Below, piece by piece: positions 1-9,027 of a stretch of 64,000 nucleotides of DNA. A program made the translations under genes and the position numbers. Within the stretch, counting starts at the first letter, position 1, and every line of letters starts with the position of its first letter. The stretch spans positions 310,001-374,000 of the forward strand of contig NZ_FOBW01000003.1 in NCBI RefSeq assembly GCF_900109925.1, in the 5' to 3' direction. Under the pieces are notes generated by a model. The model was not told the DNA's origin and made no database searches. It saw only the letters and a list, made by a program, of their open reading frames with translations. This DNA comes from Mesobacillus persicus (lineage in GTDB: Bacteria > Bacillota > Bacilli > Bacillales > Cytobacillaceae).

Positions 1-3
1 CCC

Positions 4-1188
4 TTAGTCTATTAAAGGATAACGAAGTGGGGGACTGCCCTTTTTTTCGAAGCAGGAGAACCGTCCCCATTCTTCCCGAAGCGCCTCGATTAGCACATCC
101 ACTTCTTTTTTTGTATTCATGTGTGAAAAGCTGACCCTTAGTGCACTTTCTGCTAACTCCCGGCTTAACCCGAGGGATTCTAACATGGAAGGCCCTCGGG
201 AATAATTGGATTTGCAAGCGGCTGCACTGGAAATGAAAATCTCTTTTTGATCAAGCACATGTACAACGTCTCGGTTATTCAGACCAGGTAACGAGAAATT
301 GACGATATGAGGTGCTCCAAGTTTAGTTGAATGGATGACAACTTCAGGTATCTGATCGGCTAATCTTTCGATGCAATAGTCCCGAAGTTCTTTCATATGG
401 GTGGTGTCCTTGATCATGTTTGCAAAGGTGATTCGTATAGCATCACCAAAGGCTGCGATAAAAGGAGTGTTTTCTGTCCCCGAGCGCAAACCACGTTCCT
501 GGCCACCACCGAGATTATTAGAAAACATCTTCGTCCCATTCTTTACATAAAGGGCACCGATCCCTTTCGGACCATGAATCTTATGGGCGCTTATGCTAAT
601 CAGGTCAGCACCGAGGTCTGCAGCAGTGAAGTTTAATTTCCCATAGCCTTGAACCGCATCACAATGTAATAGCGCAGGGGAGTTTTTATCGGTAATGATT
701 TGTTTTATTTTATTGATAGGAAAAATAGACCCGATCTCATTGTTAACTAACATCGCGCTAACTAGAACGGTGTTTTCTCCAATGGCATTTTCAAGTTCTT
801 CTAGGTCCAGCTCACCATTGTGTGCTGAAATATAGCTTACCGTCCAGCCTTGTTTTTTAAGGTCGCGGATGGTTTTTGTTACCGCTGGGTGTTCTGCCAC
901 TGTGGTTACGACATGCTTTCCATGCTTAACGTTAGCAAGACATGCGCCCTTAATGGCAAGATTATCAGATTCTGTCCCACCCGAAGTAAAATAGATTTCA
1001 TCAGAATCTACCTCAAGAGAATCGGCAATGATTTGTCGAGCCTTTTCAACCTCAGATTTGCTTTCTTTCCCTAAGCGATGTAGTGACGAGGGATTGCCAT
1101 ATAACTCCGTAAGCATTTTTACAACCTTCTCTGTTACTTCTGGGTAAGGTTTGGTTGTGGCACTGTTGTCTAAATAGATTTCTGGCAT
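4..1188 (-). CDS. Cysteine desulfurase, IscS/NifS family (aminotransferase class V)
   Basis: A 394-residue PLP-dependent enzyme of fold type I. Such enzymes take sulfur from cysteine to form an enzyme persulfide used for Fe-S clusters, thiolated tRNA and similar products. Visible landmarks are the N-terminal LDNSATT, the TSGGTESDN cofactor loop (about 69-76), H100, the PLP lysine K203 in SAHKIHGPKG, the GGGQERGLRSGTEN segment, and C325 in the SSAAACKSN loop as persulfide cysteine. The last roughly 20 residues (after REEW) are unlike the family and coincide with a copy of a dispersed palindromic repeat, so the natural C-terminus was probably replaced. It stands alone with its start near 1188 and a good RBS (gagggatt) just upstream. 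The sulfur acceptor cannot be told from the sequence; there is no iscU or thiI beside it. Confidence 0.93.
   Translation of the reverse strand: MPEIYLDNSATTKPYPEVTEKVVKMLTELYGNPSSLHRLGKESKSEVEKARQIIADSLEVDSDEIYFTSGGTESDNLAIKGACLANVKHGKHVVTTVAEHPAVTKTIRDLKKQGWTVSYISAHNGELDLEELENAIGENTVLVSAMLVNNEIGSIFPINKIKQIITDKNSPALLHCDAVQGYGKLNFTAADLGADLISISAHKIHGPKGIGALYVKNGTKMFSNNLGGGQERGLRSGTENTPFIAAFGDAIRITFANMIKDTTHMKELRDYCIERLADQIPEVVIHSTKLGAPHIVNFSLPGLNNRDVVHVLDQKEIFISSAAACKSNYSRGPSMLESLGLSRELAESALRVSFSHMNTKKEVDVLIEALREEWGRFSCFEKKGSPPLRYPLID
28..80. repeat. Dispersed palindromic repeat copy inside the 3' end of the cysteine desulfurase gene
   Basis: Contains GAAGCAGGAGAACCGTCCC followed by CATTCTTCC, matching the arms of the perfect palindrome at 56933-56978 and the copy at 55239-55268. 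On the minus strand GGGGAC and GTCCCC can pair around the insert. The repeat is read as protein here. Confidence 0.7.
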
Positions 1189-1378
1189 GTGTAATCCCTC
1201 TTTCTAATGATAAAGAAACCATTTCGTTCTAGTTGATCTACCTAGATATTTTATCAGGTTTCAGAATAAGGAATCTAGAGGTTTTAAGTAAAGACGTTTC
1301 CTGTTTATTTGGATGACCCGGATTATAGTGTCCATGATTTCCGTTCTTCCACTTGTGCTTGGGTTACCGCTACATCTC

Positions 1379-1583
1379 ATTGGTGACCTAACTCCGTCTA
1401 ACCGCTTCAACTTAGGTCATCAATCTACCTTATTGGTGCCCTATCTTTGTCTAACCGCTCTGAGTTAGGTCACCAATGCGCCTTGTTGGTGCCCTTTCTT
1501 GGTGTAACGACTCTGAGTTAGGGCACCAATACGCCTCATTGGTGCCCTATCTTTGTCCAACCGTTCCGAGAAAGGTCACCAAT
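1379..1583. repeat. Array of four 46-bp imperfect palindromes with a 53-bp period
   Basis: Units start at 1379, 1432, 1485 and 1538 and each is 46 bp. Each begins near ATTGGTGNCCTA and ends near TAGGTCACCAAT, so each can fold on itself. The 7-bp spacers are ctacctt, gcgcctt and acgcctc. The array fills most of the gene-free 1189-1707 stretch; the rest holds only the start region of the desulfurase and a low-complexity leader before the lipoprotein. No ORF is supported in it. Function unknown; a mobile palindrome family or an mRNA/terminator structure are both possible. Confidence 0.85.
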
Positions 1584-1707
1584 TAGTTGAAATCTAGTAT
1601 ATTTTTACAGGAATAGGGAACCCTAATTTTATTGTGTCTATCGGAGCGAACCTAAACTTTCTTTAAAATTTTTACCAGTCTTACATAGATGTAAAGGAGG
1701 AAAATGC

Positions 1708-2232
1708 TTGCGTCAGTTTACAAAAGGTTTAATGACGATTAGTTTATTAGTCGTCGTGATTGTTGGATGCAGTAATAATGAAGTAAAGCAACATTCTACA
1801 GAGAATTCAAAGGTTTTGGAGACGAGGAATAGCGGCGAGGTTGAGATTCTTCGGGGGAAGTATCCATTTCCTAATGGTGTGACGGAAACGGGAAGTGGGG
1901 ATCTTGTTTTGACAACTCCAGCGGGGACATCTAGAAACGGAAAAACTCCAGCATTTTATATCGATCAGGATGATGAGCTGATTCAAATTGGGTTTGATGC
2001 GGACGAGTTTGATGGAAGCAGGCAAACGTTTATTTATGTAGATAAGGTGTATGTAAAACCAGATAATTTTGACAATCGAAAAGACTCATCCATCGATTTG
2101 CAGGGAACGATGTTGACACCTGGAAGACATACGGTCTCATTTATCCAGTTTGAAAATGATGATCCGAACGGTGGGGCGGTTACTAGTTATAACGAGGCTC
2201 ATTATGAGGTAAGGGAAAAAGATAGAAGGTGA
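1708..2232 (+). CDS. Putative secreted lipoprotein
   Basis: A 174-residue protein with a typical lipoprotein signal: basic start (MRQFTKG), hydrophobic core, and a lipobox ending VIVGC with the modified cysteine near residue 21, followed by a polar linker. It is therefore expected to be anchored on the outer face of the membrane. The mature part is rich in beta-prone, acidic segments and I do not recognise a named domain. The start is TTG at 1708, chosen because AAAGGAGG (1693-1700) lies 7 nt upstream, while the ATG at 1704 is in another frame and stops quickly. Downstream a lysine riboswitch begins a separate transcription unit. Confidence 0.75.
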   Translation: MRQFTKGLMTISLLVVVIVGCSNNEVKQHSTENSKVLETRNSGEVEILRGKYPFPNGVTETGSGDLVLTTPAGTSRNGKTPAFYIDQDDELIQIGFDADEFDGSRQTFIYVDKVYVKPDNFDNRKDSSIDLQGTMLTPGRHTVSFIQFENDDPNGGAVTSYNEAHYEVREKDRR

Positions 2233-2235
2233 ACG

Positions 2236-2265
2236 TTATTGTTGCTCATCGGAAAATGCTATGAT
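2236..2265 (+). promoter_or_regulatory. Candidate sigma-A promoter for the lysine-riboswitch transcript
   Basis: TTATTG (2236-2241), an 18-bp spacer and TATGAT (2260-2265), about 25 nt upstream of the riboswitch aptamer. Weak -35, good -10. Confidence 0.45.
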
Positions 2266-2289
2266 ACTATGGCGTTAATTTCATAATTG

Positions 2290-2487
2290 CCTTATCAGAT
2301 CGGTGAGGTAGAGGAGCGGATAATAATAGTAATTCATCGGAGTATGACATCGATGAGGATGGATGAAAGGATTGTTCGCCGAAGCGCCATTCGGAGTCAA
2401 ACGATTGGTTGCTGGGATGCTTTCTGAATAAGAAGCAGACTGTCATGCTTTTTGTATGTGCATGGAGGACTACTGATCGAAATGGAG
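2290..2487 (+). promoter_or_regulatory. Lysine riboswitch (L box)
   Basis: The stretch contains the conserved L-box blocks in order: GGTGAGGTAGAGGAGCG, AGTA, GAAAGG, CGCCGAAGCG, GGTTGCTGGG, ACTGTCA and ATGGAGGACTACTGAT, closely matching the Bacillus lysC leader I know. P1 can form between ATCAG near 2294 and CTGAT near 2473. An intrinsic terminator follows, so lysine should switch transcription off. The first downstream gene is an amidohydrolase at 2667, not a known lysine biosynthesis or transport gene. Confidence 0.9.
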
Positions 2488-2508
2488 GATAACGTATATT
2501 GTCATATT

Positions 2509-2543
2509 GCAATGATAGGTTATTTTCTATCATTGCTTTTTTG
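2509..2543 (+). terminator. Expression-platform terminator of the lysine riboswitch
   Basis: Hairpin GCAATGATAG / CTATCATTGC with a short loop followed by a T run. It lies directly after the aptamer and before the amidohydrolase. Confidence 0.85.
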
Positions 2544-2666
2544 CGTTTTTTAGGAATAGCTTTGAAGCCTCCTATCCCCCTTCAATCGACTCCTCTACAT
2601 AGTTCGTTTTACATCACTCAGCATTGGCCTCTCGTTATGATTAGCTTTTAAAAGGGGAGAAACATC

Positions 2667-4262
2667 TTGCGAAAAATCTACACGAACGGGAAAATCTATA
2701 CATTTAATCCACGTAAGCCGATTGTCCAAGCGGTTGTTATCGATAACGGGCGATTCACGGATATGGGATCAACGGAAGAGATGCTGCTTCAATGGGGCAG
2801 ATCTGGCGATGTGGTTGATTTAGAAGGAAAAACGGTGACACCGGGTTTGATTGATAGTCACCTTCACCTTTCAATCATTGCTGATAGTTTTACCAACCTA
2901 GACTTATCAGGGGTGACATCGAAGAATGCAATGCTTGAACAAATTCAGGAACGTGCCAATCAACTAGAACCGGGTCAATGGTTACTTGGAATCGGTTGGG
3001 ATGAGAACCTGTTTACCGACGGAAGAATTCCGACGATTGCTGAACTAGATTTTGTCTCGCCAGCAAACCCGCTTCTGTTAACGAGAACTTGTCAGCATGC
3101 GGCGGTGGTCAATAGTAAGGCACTTGAAATTAGCCAATATCATCCGGCAATGACGGTTCCAGAAGGCGGAACGATTGTCCTTGATGAAAGAACGAAGCAA
3201 CCGACTGGTTTGTTACTTGAATCTGCGATGACCTTAGTAAGAGAGCATATCCCGGGCCATTCTTTCGAGACGTGGAAGGATGTTATGCGTAAGACGATGC
3301 ATTTTGCGATGTCAAAGGGATTAACAAGTGTGCATACGAATGATCCCTTGTACTTGGGAGAGTTTGAGAAAACTTGGAAGCTCTTTGATGAGCTTTTAAA
3401 TGGAGAACAAGTGGGGTTGCGGAGTAATCTTTTAATCAATCATGAGTTTTTACCTGAATTAAGAGAGTTTGGAATGTATACAGGTTACGGAAATGACACC
3501 TTGCAAATCGGTGCCGTAAAAATCTTTGCTGATGGGGCGTTTGGACGAAGAACCGCACTTTTATCACAACCTTACCATGATGACCCAGAAAATTATGGTG
3601 ATGCGATGTATGATCAAGAGCATTTATACGATATTGTCAGACGAGCACGTGAGTTGGATATGCCCATTGCCGTTCATACGATTGGTGATAGAGCATTGGA
3701 GAATGTGCTTGATGTGTTGGACCGAGTCCCTGCAACTATGTACCGTGATCGACTCATTCATGCTCAAGTTCTTCGCGAAGAATTGATTATGCGTCTTGCT
3801 CATCCTAGTAGAATTGCTGATATTCAGCCACGCTTTTTGGCCAGTGACTTCCCTTGGGTGGAGGAGCGGCTTGGAAAAGAGAGAATGAAGCTTTCGTATG
3901 CCTGGAAAACATTGATGGATGCAGGAGTGATTTGTGCAGGAGGGTCGGATTCGCCGATTGAACCGCTTGATCCACTCCTTGGAATCCATGCAGCTGTTAC
4001 CCGTAAAAAGCCTGGCCAAACGCATAATGGATATTATCCAGAACAAAAACTTTCAATGGTTGAAGCTTTCCGTTTGTTTACAGAGCTAGGAGCGTATCCT
4101 ACGAATGAGGAAACCGTGAAAGGGACGATTGCCCGGGGCAAACTCGCGGACATGACGGTGTATTCGGCCAACCCTTTTGAAATGGACGATGCGGATGAAC
4201 TGTTAACAACAGATATTGAAATGACGATTATTGGTGGGGAAATAAAATATCGTAGGAACTAA
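2667..4262 (+). CDS. YtcJ-like amidohydrolase
   Basis: A 531-residue metal-dependent amidohydrolase. The N-terminal beta domain (NGKIYTFNP) is followed by the metal motif DSHLHL (about 63-68); later come the probable bridging-lysine region VKIFADGAFG, AVHTIGDRA, IHAQVL and the C-terminal catalytic aspartate in GGSDSPIEP, with IARGKLADMTVY closing the composite domain. It resembles YtcJ/exoenzyme regulatory amidohydrolases acting on N-acyl or amide substrates; the substrate is unknown. The start is TTG at 2667 with AAGGGGAG 9 nt upstream. It is the first gene after a lysine riboswitch, so its substrate may be linked to lysine (inference). A DUF429 gene follows after 62 nt. Confidence 0.88.
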   Translation: MRKIYTNGKIYTFNPRKPIVQAVVIDNGRFTDMGSTEEMLLQWGRSGDVVDLEGKTVTPGLIDSHLHLSIIADSFTNLDLSGVTSKNAMLEQIQERANQLEPGQWLLGIGWDENLFTDGRIPTIAELDFVSPANPLLLTRTCQHAAVVNSKALEISQYHPAMTVPEGGTIVLDERTKQPTGLLLESAMTLVREHIPGHSFETWKDVMRKTMHFAMSKGLTSVHTNDPLYLGEFEKTWKLFDELLNGEQVGLRSNLLINHEFLPELREFGMYTGYGNDTLQIGAVKIFADGAFGRRTALLSQPYHDDPENYGDAMYDQEHLYDIVRRARELDMPIAVHTIGDRALENVLDVLDRVPATMYRDRLIHAQVLREELIMRLAHPSRIADIQPRFLASDFPWVEERLGKERMKLSYAWKTLMDAGVICAGGSDSPIEPLDPLLGIHAAVTRKKPGQTHNGYYPEQKLSMVEAFRLFTELGAYPTNEETVKGTIARGKLADMTVYSANPFEMDDADELLTTDIEMTIIGGEIKYRRN

Positions 4263-4324
4263 TTTCTGTTCCTATTGAATTTAAATCATCCCGGTCTAAT
4301 TAGTTTGAAAGAGTAGGTGGGATC

Positions 4325-4984
4325 TTGAAAGTAATTGGGATTGATTTATCTGGCCCTGCAAATCACAAGGATACGGTTTTGAGTGTTTTTCAAGTGAAGG
4401 ACAACCGATTAGTTTTTGAAGAAATGGTTGTCGATGCTAATGATGAAATGATTATCTCGACGATTAAGGCAGCGGCTTCAATAGGAGAAGTTGTGATTGG
4501 AATCGATGCGCCGCTGTCCTATCAGGATGGTGGGGGAGATCGTCCTCAGGATAAAAGCATTCGTCAGATCATGAAAAGTTATGGACTTTCAGGGAGTAGC
4601 ATCATGCCGCCAACCTTAACGCGCATGGTTTATCTAACACTGCGTGGAGTGAGTTTGACGCGGCGAGTAATGATGATGGATTTTTATGAGAACATTCAGT
4701 TAGTTGAAGTGCATCCAGGTGCGGCTATTGGAACTCGCATTGGCAAAGAGCATTTAAGTCATGCTCTTTTATATAAAAAAAATGAAGGATCCAGTAAATT
4801 CGTTCTAGAGTGGTTTGATAAGGTTGGTATGGTTGGGGTGCCGGAAACATTGTACTTTAGTTCCCATCAAATCGATGCATGTGCGGCAGCTTTGGCGGCC
4901 TGGCATTGGGCGGATTCGGACAAACAACCAACATGGCATTGGAAAACCACTTCTGCTGCTCATCCTTTTGAATTTTGCTGCTAG
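4325..4984 (+). CDS. DUF429 family protein
   Basis: A 219-residue protein starting GIDLSGPANHKDT, typical of DUF429, an RNase H-like fold family predicted to be nuclease-like. Further conserved-looking segments are IGIDAPLSY, a DR-rich loop, VEVHPGAAIG and the C-terminal HQIDACAAALAAW, which carry the acidic residues expected in this fold. No experimental role is known to me. The start is TTG at 4325 behind GGTGGGAT. It is probably co-transcribed with the upstream amidohydrolase and therefore under the lysine riboswitch. A terminator follows at 5010. Confidence 0.8.
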   Translation: MKVIGIDLSGPANHKDTVLSVFQVKDNRLVFEEMVVDANDEMIISTIKAAASIGEVVIGIDAPLSYQDGGGDRPQDKSIRQIMKSYGLSGSSIMPPTLTRMVYLTLRGVSLTRRVMMMDFYENIQLVEVHPGAAIGTRIGKEHLSHALLYKKNEGSSKFVLEWFDKVGMVGVPETLYFSSHQIDACAAALAAWHWADSDKQPTWHWKTTSAAHPFEFCC

Positions 4985-5009
4985 GTTTGAGCGTCATTCT
5001 GATTTAGTT

Positions 5010-5041
5010 AAGTCCCCACTTTTTAAAGCGGGGACTTTTTA
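5010..5041. terminator. Bidirectional terminator
   Basis: AAGTCCCC / GGGGACTT hairpin (5010-5017 / 5030-5037) with T run on the plus side, between two converging genes. Confidence 0.8.
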
Positions 5042-5050
5042 ATACCAGTT

Positions 5051-6319
5051 TTAAAGAACAACCTTCTCGACTTCCAATGGATGTAGGGCGTTTGTGGTGT
5101 TGATATAAAGAAACGCATCGTATCTTTCTGACATGACGGATGGGACATAGTTTCCGTATTGTTCGTGCATAGGATTATAAACCACGCCAATCGCACGGTG
5201 GCCAATTCTTCCTTTATAATCATCCTGATTATTTTTAGTGAAAATCAGCAACTTGTCATGCGGACCGGCTTGGTGCATGCAGTCCTCCCAGCTTCCTTGT
5301 TGAGCTGGTGGGGCAATCATTCGCTCGAATTCCACTCCCCATTCATCCGCGGCAATGACTGTGCCACGATGGGTGCCAAATCCAAGGATAAAGACATTTT
5401 CTTCTCCTTCTTGTTCTCGCATAAGCTGTCCGACATTGACCATCCCTTCGTCGGCCATGTCGGTGGCTCGCGCATCTCCAACATGGGTATTATGTGCCCA
5501 AATAATGCCTTTCGCTTGTTCGCCATAATAGGAACTGATTTTATTAATCACGGTCACCATGTGGCGATCCCGTATATTCCACGACTCATTATTGTCGGTG
5601 ACCATGGTTCGATAATAGGTTTCGGCATTTGCGGTGATGAGCGCATTGACTTCAAGGTTTAACCGACCTTCTTCATAGTAGCTCGTATATCGCTTCTTAT
5701 TTAATGTGATATCGGTGAGAAGCTGCACGACTTCGTCTTTACAGTCTTCAGCGTAAAAAGCTCCTGAAACCCCATATAATTGCGGATCGCGGTTAAACGG
5801 TTCAAAACAAGCAAAGGCTTTTCGTGCGGTTTCGAGATCAGGAGAGTTTGTTTTTTCTAAATAGGCGATGACTTCTTCCATTGACTCCCACAAGCTGTAG
5901 ACATCAAAACCATAAAAGCCGACTTTTTGCTCGGTAGGCAGTTTCTCGTTATAAGTTTTCAACCATTCGACAAGATCAATCATTTCTTCATTCGACCACA
6001 TCCATGTGGGCCATCGTTCAAAAGCGGTTAAGGCTTCTTGGGCACTTTTGTGTGTGGTGTCGTAGCCTTTTATGTAACGGTTCACTTGTTGACAGGCTGG
6101 CCAGTCGCCTTCGACAACAATAAAGTTATAGCCTTTTTCCGTGATTAGTCTTTTAGAGAGTTCGGCACGGGTTTTGTAATACTCAGAGGTGCCGTGAGAG
6201 GATTCTCCGAGTAAGGCATACTTAGCCTGACTCATCTGATCTAAAAGGAGATTATAATCTTCTTCTTTATTCAGAGCAGTTGCATCCCTTTTGATTGCTT
6301 GAACTAGGTGATCAGTCAT
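5051..6319 (-). CDS. Erythromycin esterase-like family protein
   Basis: A 422-residue protein of the EreA/EreB-like family (Pfam erythromycin_esteras). Motifs seen are LLGESSHGTSEYY (about 36-48) with the glutamate and histidine thought to be catalytic, VVEGDWPACQQVNRY (about 68-82), YGFDVYSLWESM and WAHNTHVGDAR. The length fits full family members. Characterised relatives open macrolide lactones, but many Bacillus members are chromosomal proteins of unknown substrate, so resistance should not be assumed. ATG start with GAGGGATATT just upstream. It is monocistronic and converges on the DUF429 gene. Confidence 0.88.
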   Translation of the reverse strand: MTDHLVQAIKRDATALNKEEDYNLLLDQMSQAKYALLGESSHGTSEYYKTRAELSKRLITEKGYNFIVVEGDWPACQQVNRYIKGYDTTHKSAQEALTAFERWPTWMWSNEEMIDLVEWLKTYNEKLPTEQKVGFYGFDVYSLWESMEEVIAYLEKTNSPDLETARKAFACFEPFNRDPQLYGVSGAFYAEDCKDEVVQLLTDITLNKKRYTSYYEEGRLNLEVNALITANAETYYRTMVTDNNESWNIRDRHMVTVINKISSYYGEQAKGIIWAHNTHVGDARATDMADEGMVNVGQLMREQEGEENVFILGFGTHRGTVIAADEWGVEFERMIAPPAQQGSWEDCMHQAGPHDKLLIFTKNNQDDYKGRIGHRAIGVVYNPMHEQYGNYVPSVMSERYDAFLYINTTNALHPLEVEKVVL

Positions 6320-6522
6320 GTAATATCCCTCGCTTTGATTGTTGTTGTATCTTTATTACTCCTCGTTGGTTGGGAATTGAGCGTTAGTGTATTAACAGTG
6401 GTTTCGTGTAGTTGATGAGAAAATAGACAAAAAACTCAGCATTAATTGTATTTTCCGCACGAAGGTTCGGTTTTAACCAATAACAGCCATGAAAAATATT
6501 GTCAAAAGTGCTCAGGTGCTTC

Positions 6523-6556
6523 CAGAAAACTGGATGGTGCCTGGCACCTACCAGAA
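6523..6556. repeat. GGTGCCTGGCACC palindrome, copy 1
   Basis: Core at 6536-6548 inside CTGGATGGTGCCTGGCACC. It lies in the 6320-6832 gene-free stretch, which otherwise holds the upstream regions of two divergent genes. The plus-strand 72-codon ORF across it has no RBS. Confidence 0.75.
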
Positions 6557-6600
6557 ATTGGTGGTTTTCTTATGGGCGGGGTTGGGGAAAAAGGCTTTAT

Positions 6601-6624
6601 GTTTACGAAAAGGTCATAGGGTGA
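6601..6624 (+). promoter_or_regulatory. Weak sigma-B-like promoter candidate
   Basis: GTTTAC, 12-bp spacer, GGGTGA, compared with the general-stress consensus GTTTAA-N12-14-GGGTAT. It lies upstream of the SulP/UspA genes. Two mismatches; tentative. Confidence 0.25.
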
Positions 6625-6832
6625 AAAATTTTTTTCAAAAAGGAATCATTTTCAATGTTTATATAGTAATAACGAGAAAAACGAAGAAAATCGATGTAAT
6701 ACACTGATATAAACGCTTTCATCTGTTTTGTGAAAAAATAAAAATCATGGTAAGGTTTTTTTATCTATGACGGCTCGACTTTGATGAGAGTTCAAGGTCA
6801 ATAATAAAAAAAATTATAAAAGAGGTGTTTTT

Positions 6833-8305
6833 TTGAGTTCGAAAGTCAACTTAATAAAAGAAGAGTGGTTCGGCAATGTCAGAGGAGATGTACTGGCAGG
6901 CATTGTTGTTGCTTTAGCTCTGATCCCGGAAGCGATTGCGTTTTCGATTATTGCTGGTGTCGATCCGATGGTTGGATTGTACGCTTCGTTTTGTATTGCT
7001 GTTGTGATTGCCTTTGTAGGTGGAAGGCCTGGGATGATTTCTGCTGCTACTGGAGCAATGGCGTTACTAATGGTGACGTTGGTCGCTGATCATGGTTTGC
7101 AGTATTTATTTGCTGCGACGATTTTAACGGGAGTTTTACAGATTCTATTCGGTGTCCTTAAATTGTCGCGGTTTATGAAGTTCATTCCTCGTTCCGTGAT
7201 GATTGGATTTGTAAATGCCCTAGCGATACTGATTTTCATGGCGCAATTGGACCAGTTCATTGATGCGACATGGGTGATGTATACAATGGTTGCGGGGGCT
7301 CTTGCTATTATTTATTTATTGCCTAGAGTAACCAAAGCCGTGCCTTCGCCATTAGTGGCTATCGTTGTGATTACCGTGATTGCGATTATGACGAACAGTG
7401 GTGTGAAAACAGTAGGGGATATGGGAGCTATAACTTCCGCTTTACCAGCTTTCTTCATTCCAAACGTACCTCTTAATCTAGAAACCTTACAGATTATCTT
7501 TCCATACGCATTGGCATTATCAATCGTAGGTTTACTTGAATCTTTATTAACAGCTAATATCGTTGATGATATGACGGATACGGCGAGCGATAAAAATAAA
7601 GAGTCAAGAGGACAGGGGATTGCGAACATTATTGCTGGATGTTTCGGCGGGATGGCTGGATGTGCGATGATTGGTCAGTCCGTGATCAATGTAAAATCCG
7701 GTGGTCGAGGTCGACTTTCTACCCTCGTTGCTGGTGTGTTTTTACTTTTCTTAATTTTAGTATTAGGAAATATCGTTGTTCAAATTCCGATGGCTGCGTT
7801 AGTAGGGGTTATGATTATGGTTTCCATTGGAACCTTTGATTGGTCATCTGTTAAAGGGCTAGCTAAGACGCCAGTGACTGACTCCATTGTCATGGTTACC
7901 ACGACATTAACAACGGTAATTACTCATGATCTGTCTAAGGGTGTGTTTGCTGGAATTATTTTAAGTGCGATTTTCTTTGTTGCGAAAATCTCGAAAGTTC
8001 ACGTTACTTCTCGAATTGAGGGGGATCAGAAAATCTACTCTGTCACAGGGCAGGTGTTCTTTGCCTCCGTTGATGAACTGATTGCCGCTTTCGATTACAA
8101 TGACGAGCATAAAGAAGTTGTCATTGATTTTACACAGGCGCAAATTTGGGATGACTCAGGTGTTGCAGCCTTAGATAAAATCGTTCTTAAACTAAGAGCC
8201 AACGATGTTCACGTTCGTTTAACAGGACTAAATCCACCAAGCTCTAAATTAATCGATAGGCTCGCGGTTCACCGTAAGCCAGGTGCAAAATTATCAGGAC
8301 ATTAA
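6833..8305 (+). CDS. SulP family anion transporter with STAS domain
   Basis: A 490-residue membrane protein. Residues about 15-380 form the many transmembrane helices of the SulP/SLC26 fold, with the opening signature [21 protein letters not shown] and the later [19 protein letters not shown]. The C-terminal 100 residues are a STAS domain ([20 protein letters not shown]). Family members move sulfate, bicarbonate or other anions; the substrate is not fixed by the sequence. The start is TTG at 6833 behind AAAGAGGTG. Two UspA genes follow on the same strand, each after its own terminator; SulP-UspA pairing is common in bacteria and suggests stress-linked anion uptake (inference). Confidence 0.92.
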   Translation: MSSKVNLIKEEWFGNVRGDVLAGIVVALALIPEAIAFSIIAGVDPMVGLYASFCIAVVIAFVGGRPGMISAATGAMALLMVTLVADHGLQYLFAATILTGVLQILFGVLKLSRFMKFIPRSVMIGFVNALAILIFMAQLDQFIDATWVMYTMVAGALAIIYLLPRVTKAVPSPLVAIVVITVIAIMTNSGVKTVGDMGAITSALPAFFIPNVPLNLETLQIIFPYALALSIVGLLESLLTANIVDDMTDTASDKNKESRGQGIANIIAGCFGGMAGCAMIGQSVINVKSGGRGRLSTLVAGVFLLFLILVLGNIVVQIPMAALVGVMIMVSIGTFDWSSVKGLAKTPVTDSIVMVTTTLTTVITHDLSKGVFAGIILSAIFFVAKISKVHVTSRIEGDQKIYSVTGQVFFASVDELIAAFDYNDEHKEVVIDFTQAQIWDDSGVAALDKIVLKLRANDVHVRLTGLNPPSSKLIDRLAVHRKPGAKLSGH

Positions 8306-8331
8306 GCACGTGTTTTTCACGTGCTTTTTTT
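8304..8331 (+). terminator. Terminator after SulP gene
   Basis: AAGCACGTG / CACGTGCTT hairpin with a five-T loop and trailing T run. Confidence 0.88.
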
Positions 8332-8420
8332 ATAATTTATATCGTTTTAACCGATTGTAAGACTACTTCTTGATTAAACAGATGCTTTAATAAAAAGAAA
8401 AATTGGGAGTGGAGATTTCG

Positions 8421-8840
8421 ATGTTTAAAAATATCATGCTTGCTTACGATGGCTCGAAACATGCATTAAGGGCAGCCGAAAAGGCAGCCTTTTTGGCAGA
8501 GAACACAGAAGGAGCGAGTATCACCATCGTATATGTGGTAGATAGTGCAACTTCTAAAGAAGATGTTCTTCATTTCGCTTCTAAGGAAGTCATTAATGAA
8601 ACGAGACGGAAGCGTTTGAAAACCGTTGAAGACCTTTTAGAGGAGAAAGGCGTTTCCTATAAACACGAAATTTTACATGGGGAAGCTCCAGAGCAAATTG
8701 TCGGTTTTGCTAATTCTCAAGAGTTTGACTTAGTGGTGGTTGGAAGTCGTGGGCTGAACGGTCTTCAAGAAATGGTATTAGGTAGTGTTAGCCACAAAGT
8801 CGCTAAACGCGTAAAGTCACCAGTGATGATCATTAAATAA
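8421..8840 (+). CDS. Universal stress protein A (UspA) family, copy 1
   Basis: A 139-residue single Usp domain. The N-terminal MFKNIMLAYDGSKHALRA and the C-terminal ATP-binding signature GSRGLNGLQEMVLGSVSHKVAKRVKSPV (G-2x-G-9x-G-S/T pattern) are clear, so it probably binds ATP and is cytoplasmic. ATG at 8421 is chosen over the TTG at 8403 because GGGAGTGGAG precedes it at normal spacing and the protein then aligns with its neighbour copy. Its paralogue lies 190 bp downstream and both are probably stress-induced, although no strong promoter is evident. Confidence 0.92.
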   Translation: MFKNIMLAYDGSKHALRAAEKAAFLAENTEGASITIVYVVDSATSKEDVLHFASKEVINETRRKRLKTVEDLLEEKGVSYKHEILHGEAPEQIVGFANSQEFDLVVVGSRGLNGLQEMVLGSVSHKVAKRVKSPVMIIK

Positions 8841-8850
8841 GAATAATGGA

Positions 8851-8878
8851 AGGACTCCAAAGTGGGGGTCCTTTTTTT
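8851..8878 (+). terminator. Terminator after first uspA
   Basis: AGGACTCC / GGGGGTCCT hairpin followed by a T run. Confidence 0.85.
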
Positions 8879-9027
8879 ATGGGGAAATCATAACGAAAAA
8901 AGCGTAAGCGCTTTCTTCGTTCGTGTGGTAAAATATAGAAATAACAGATGCAACGTGCAAACATTCATATAACTTCTTTTGAAACACATCAATTGAAAAT
9001 TGATCGTTTGATAGAGGAGGTTGATTG

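Noticed and set aside
1379-1583. CRISPR array
   Set aside because: Units are 46 bp and themselves palindromic with only 7-bp spacers that resemble each other; no cas genes.
5051-6319. Macrolide resistance gene
   Set aside because: Only family-level similarity to erythromycin esterases is visible; chromosomal members commonly have other or unknown roles.
6489-6707. 72-codon ORF upstream of the SulP gene
   Set aside because: Covers a dispersed palindrome and AT-rich promoter DNA; no RBS and lysine-rich filler content.
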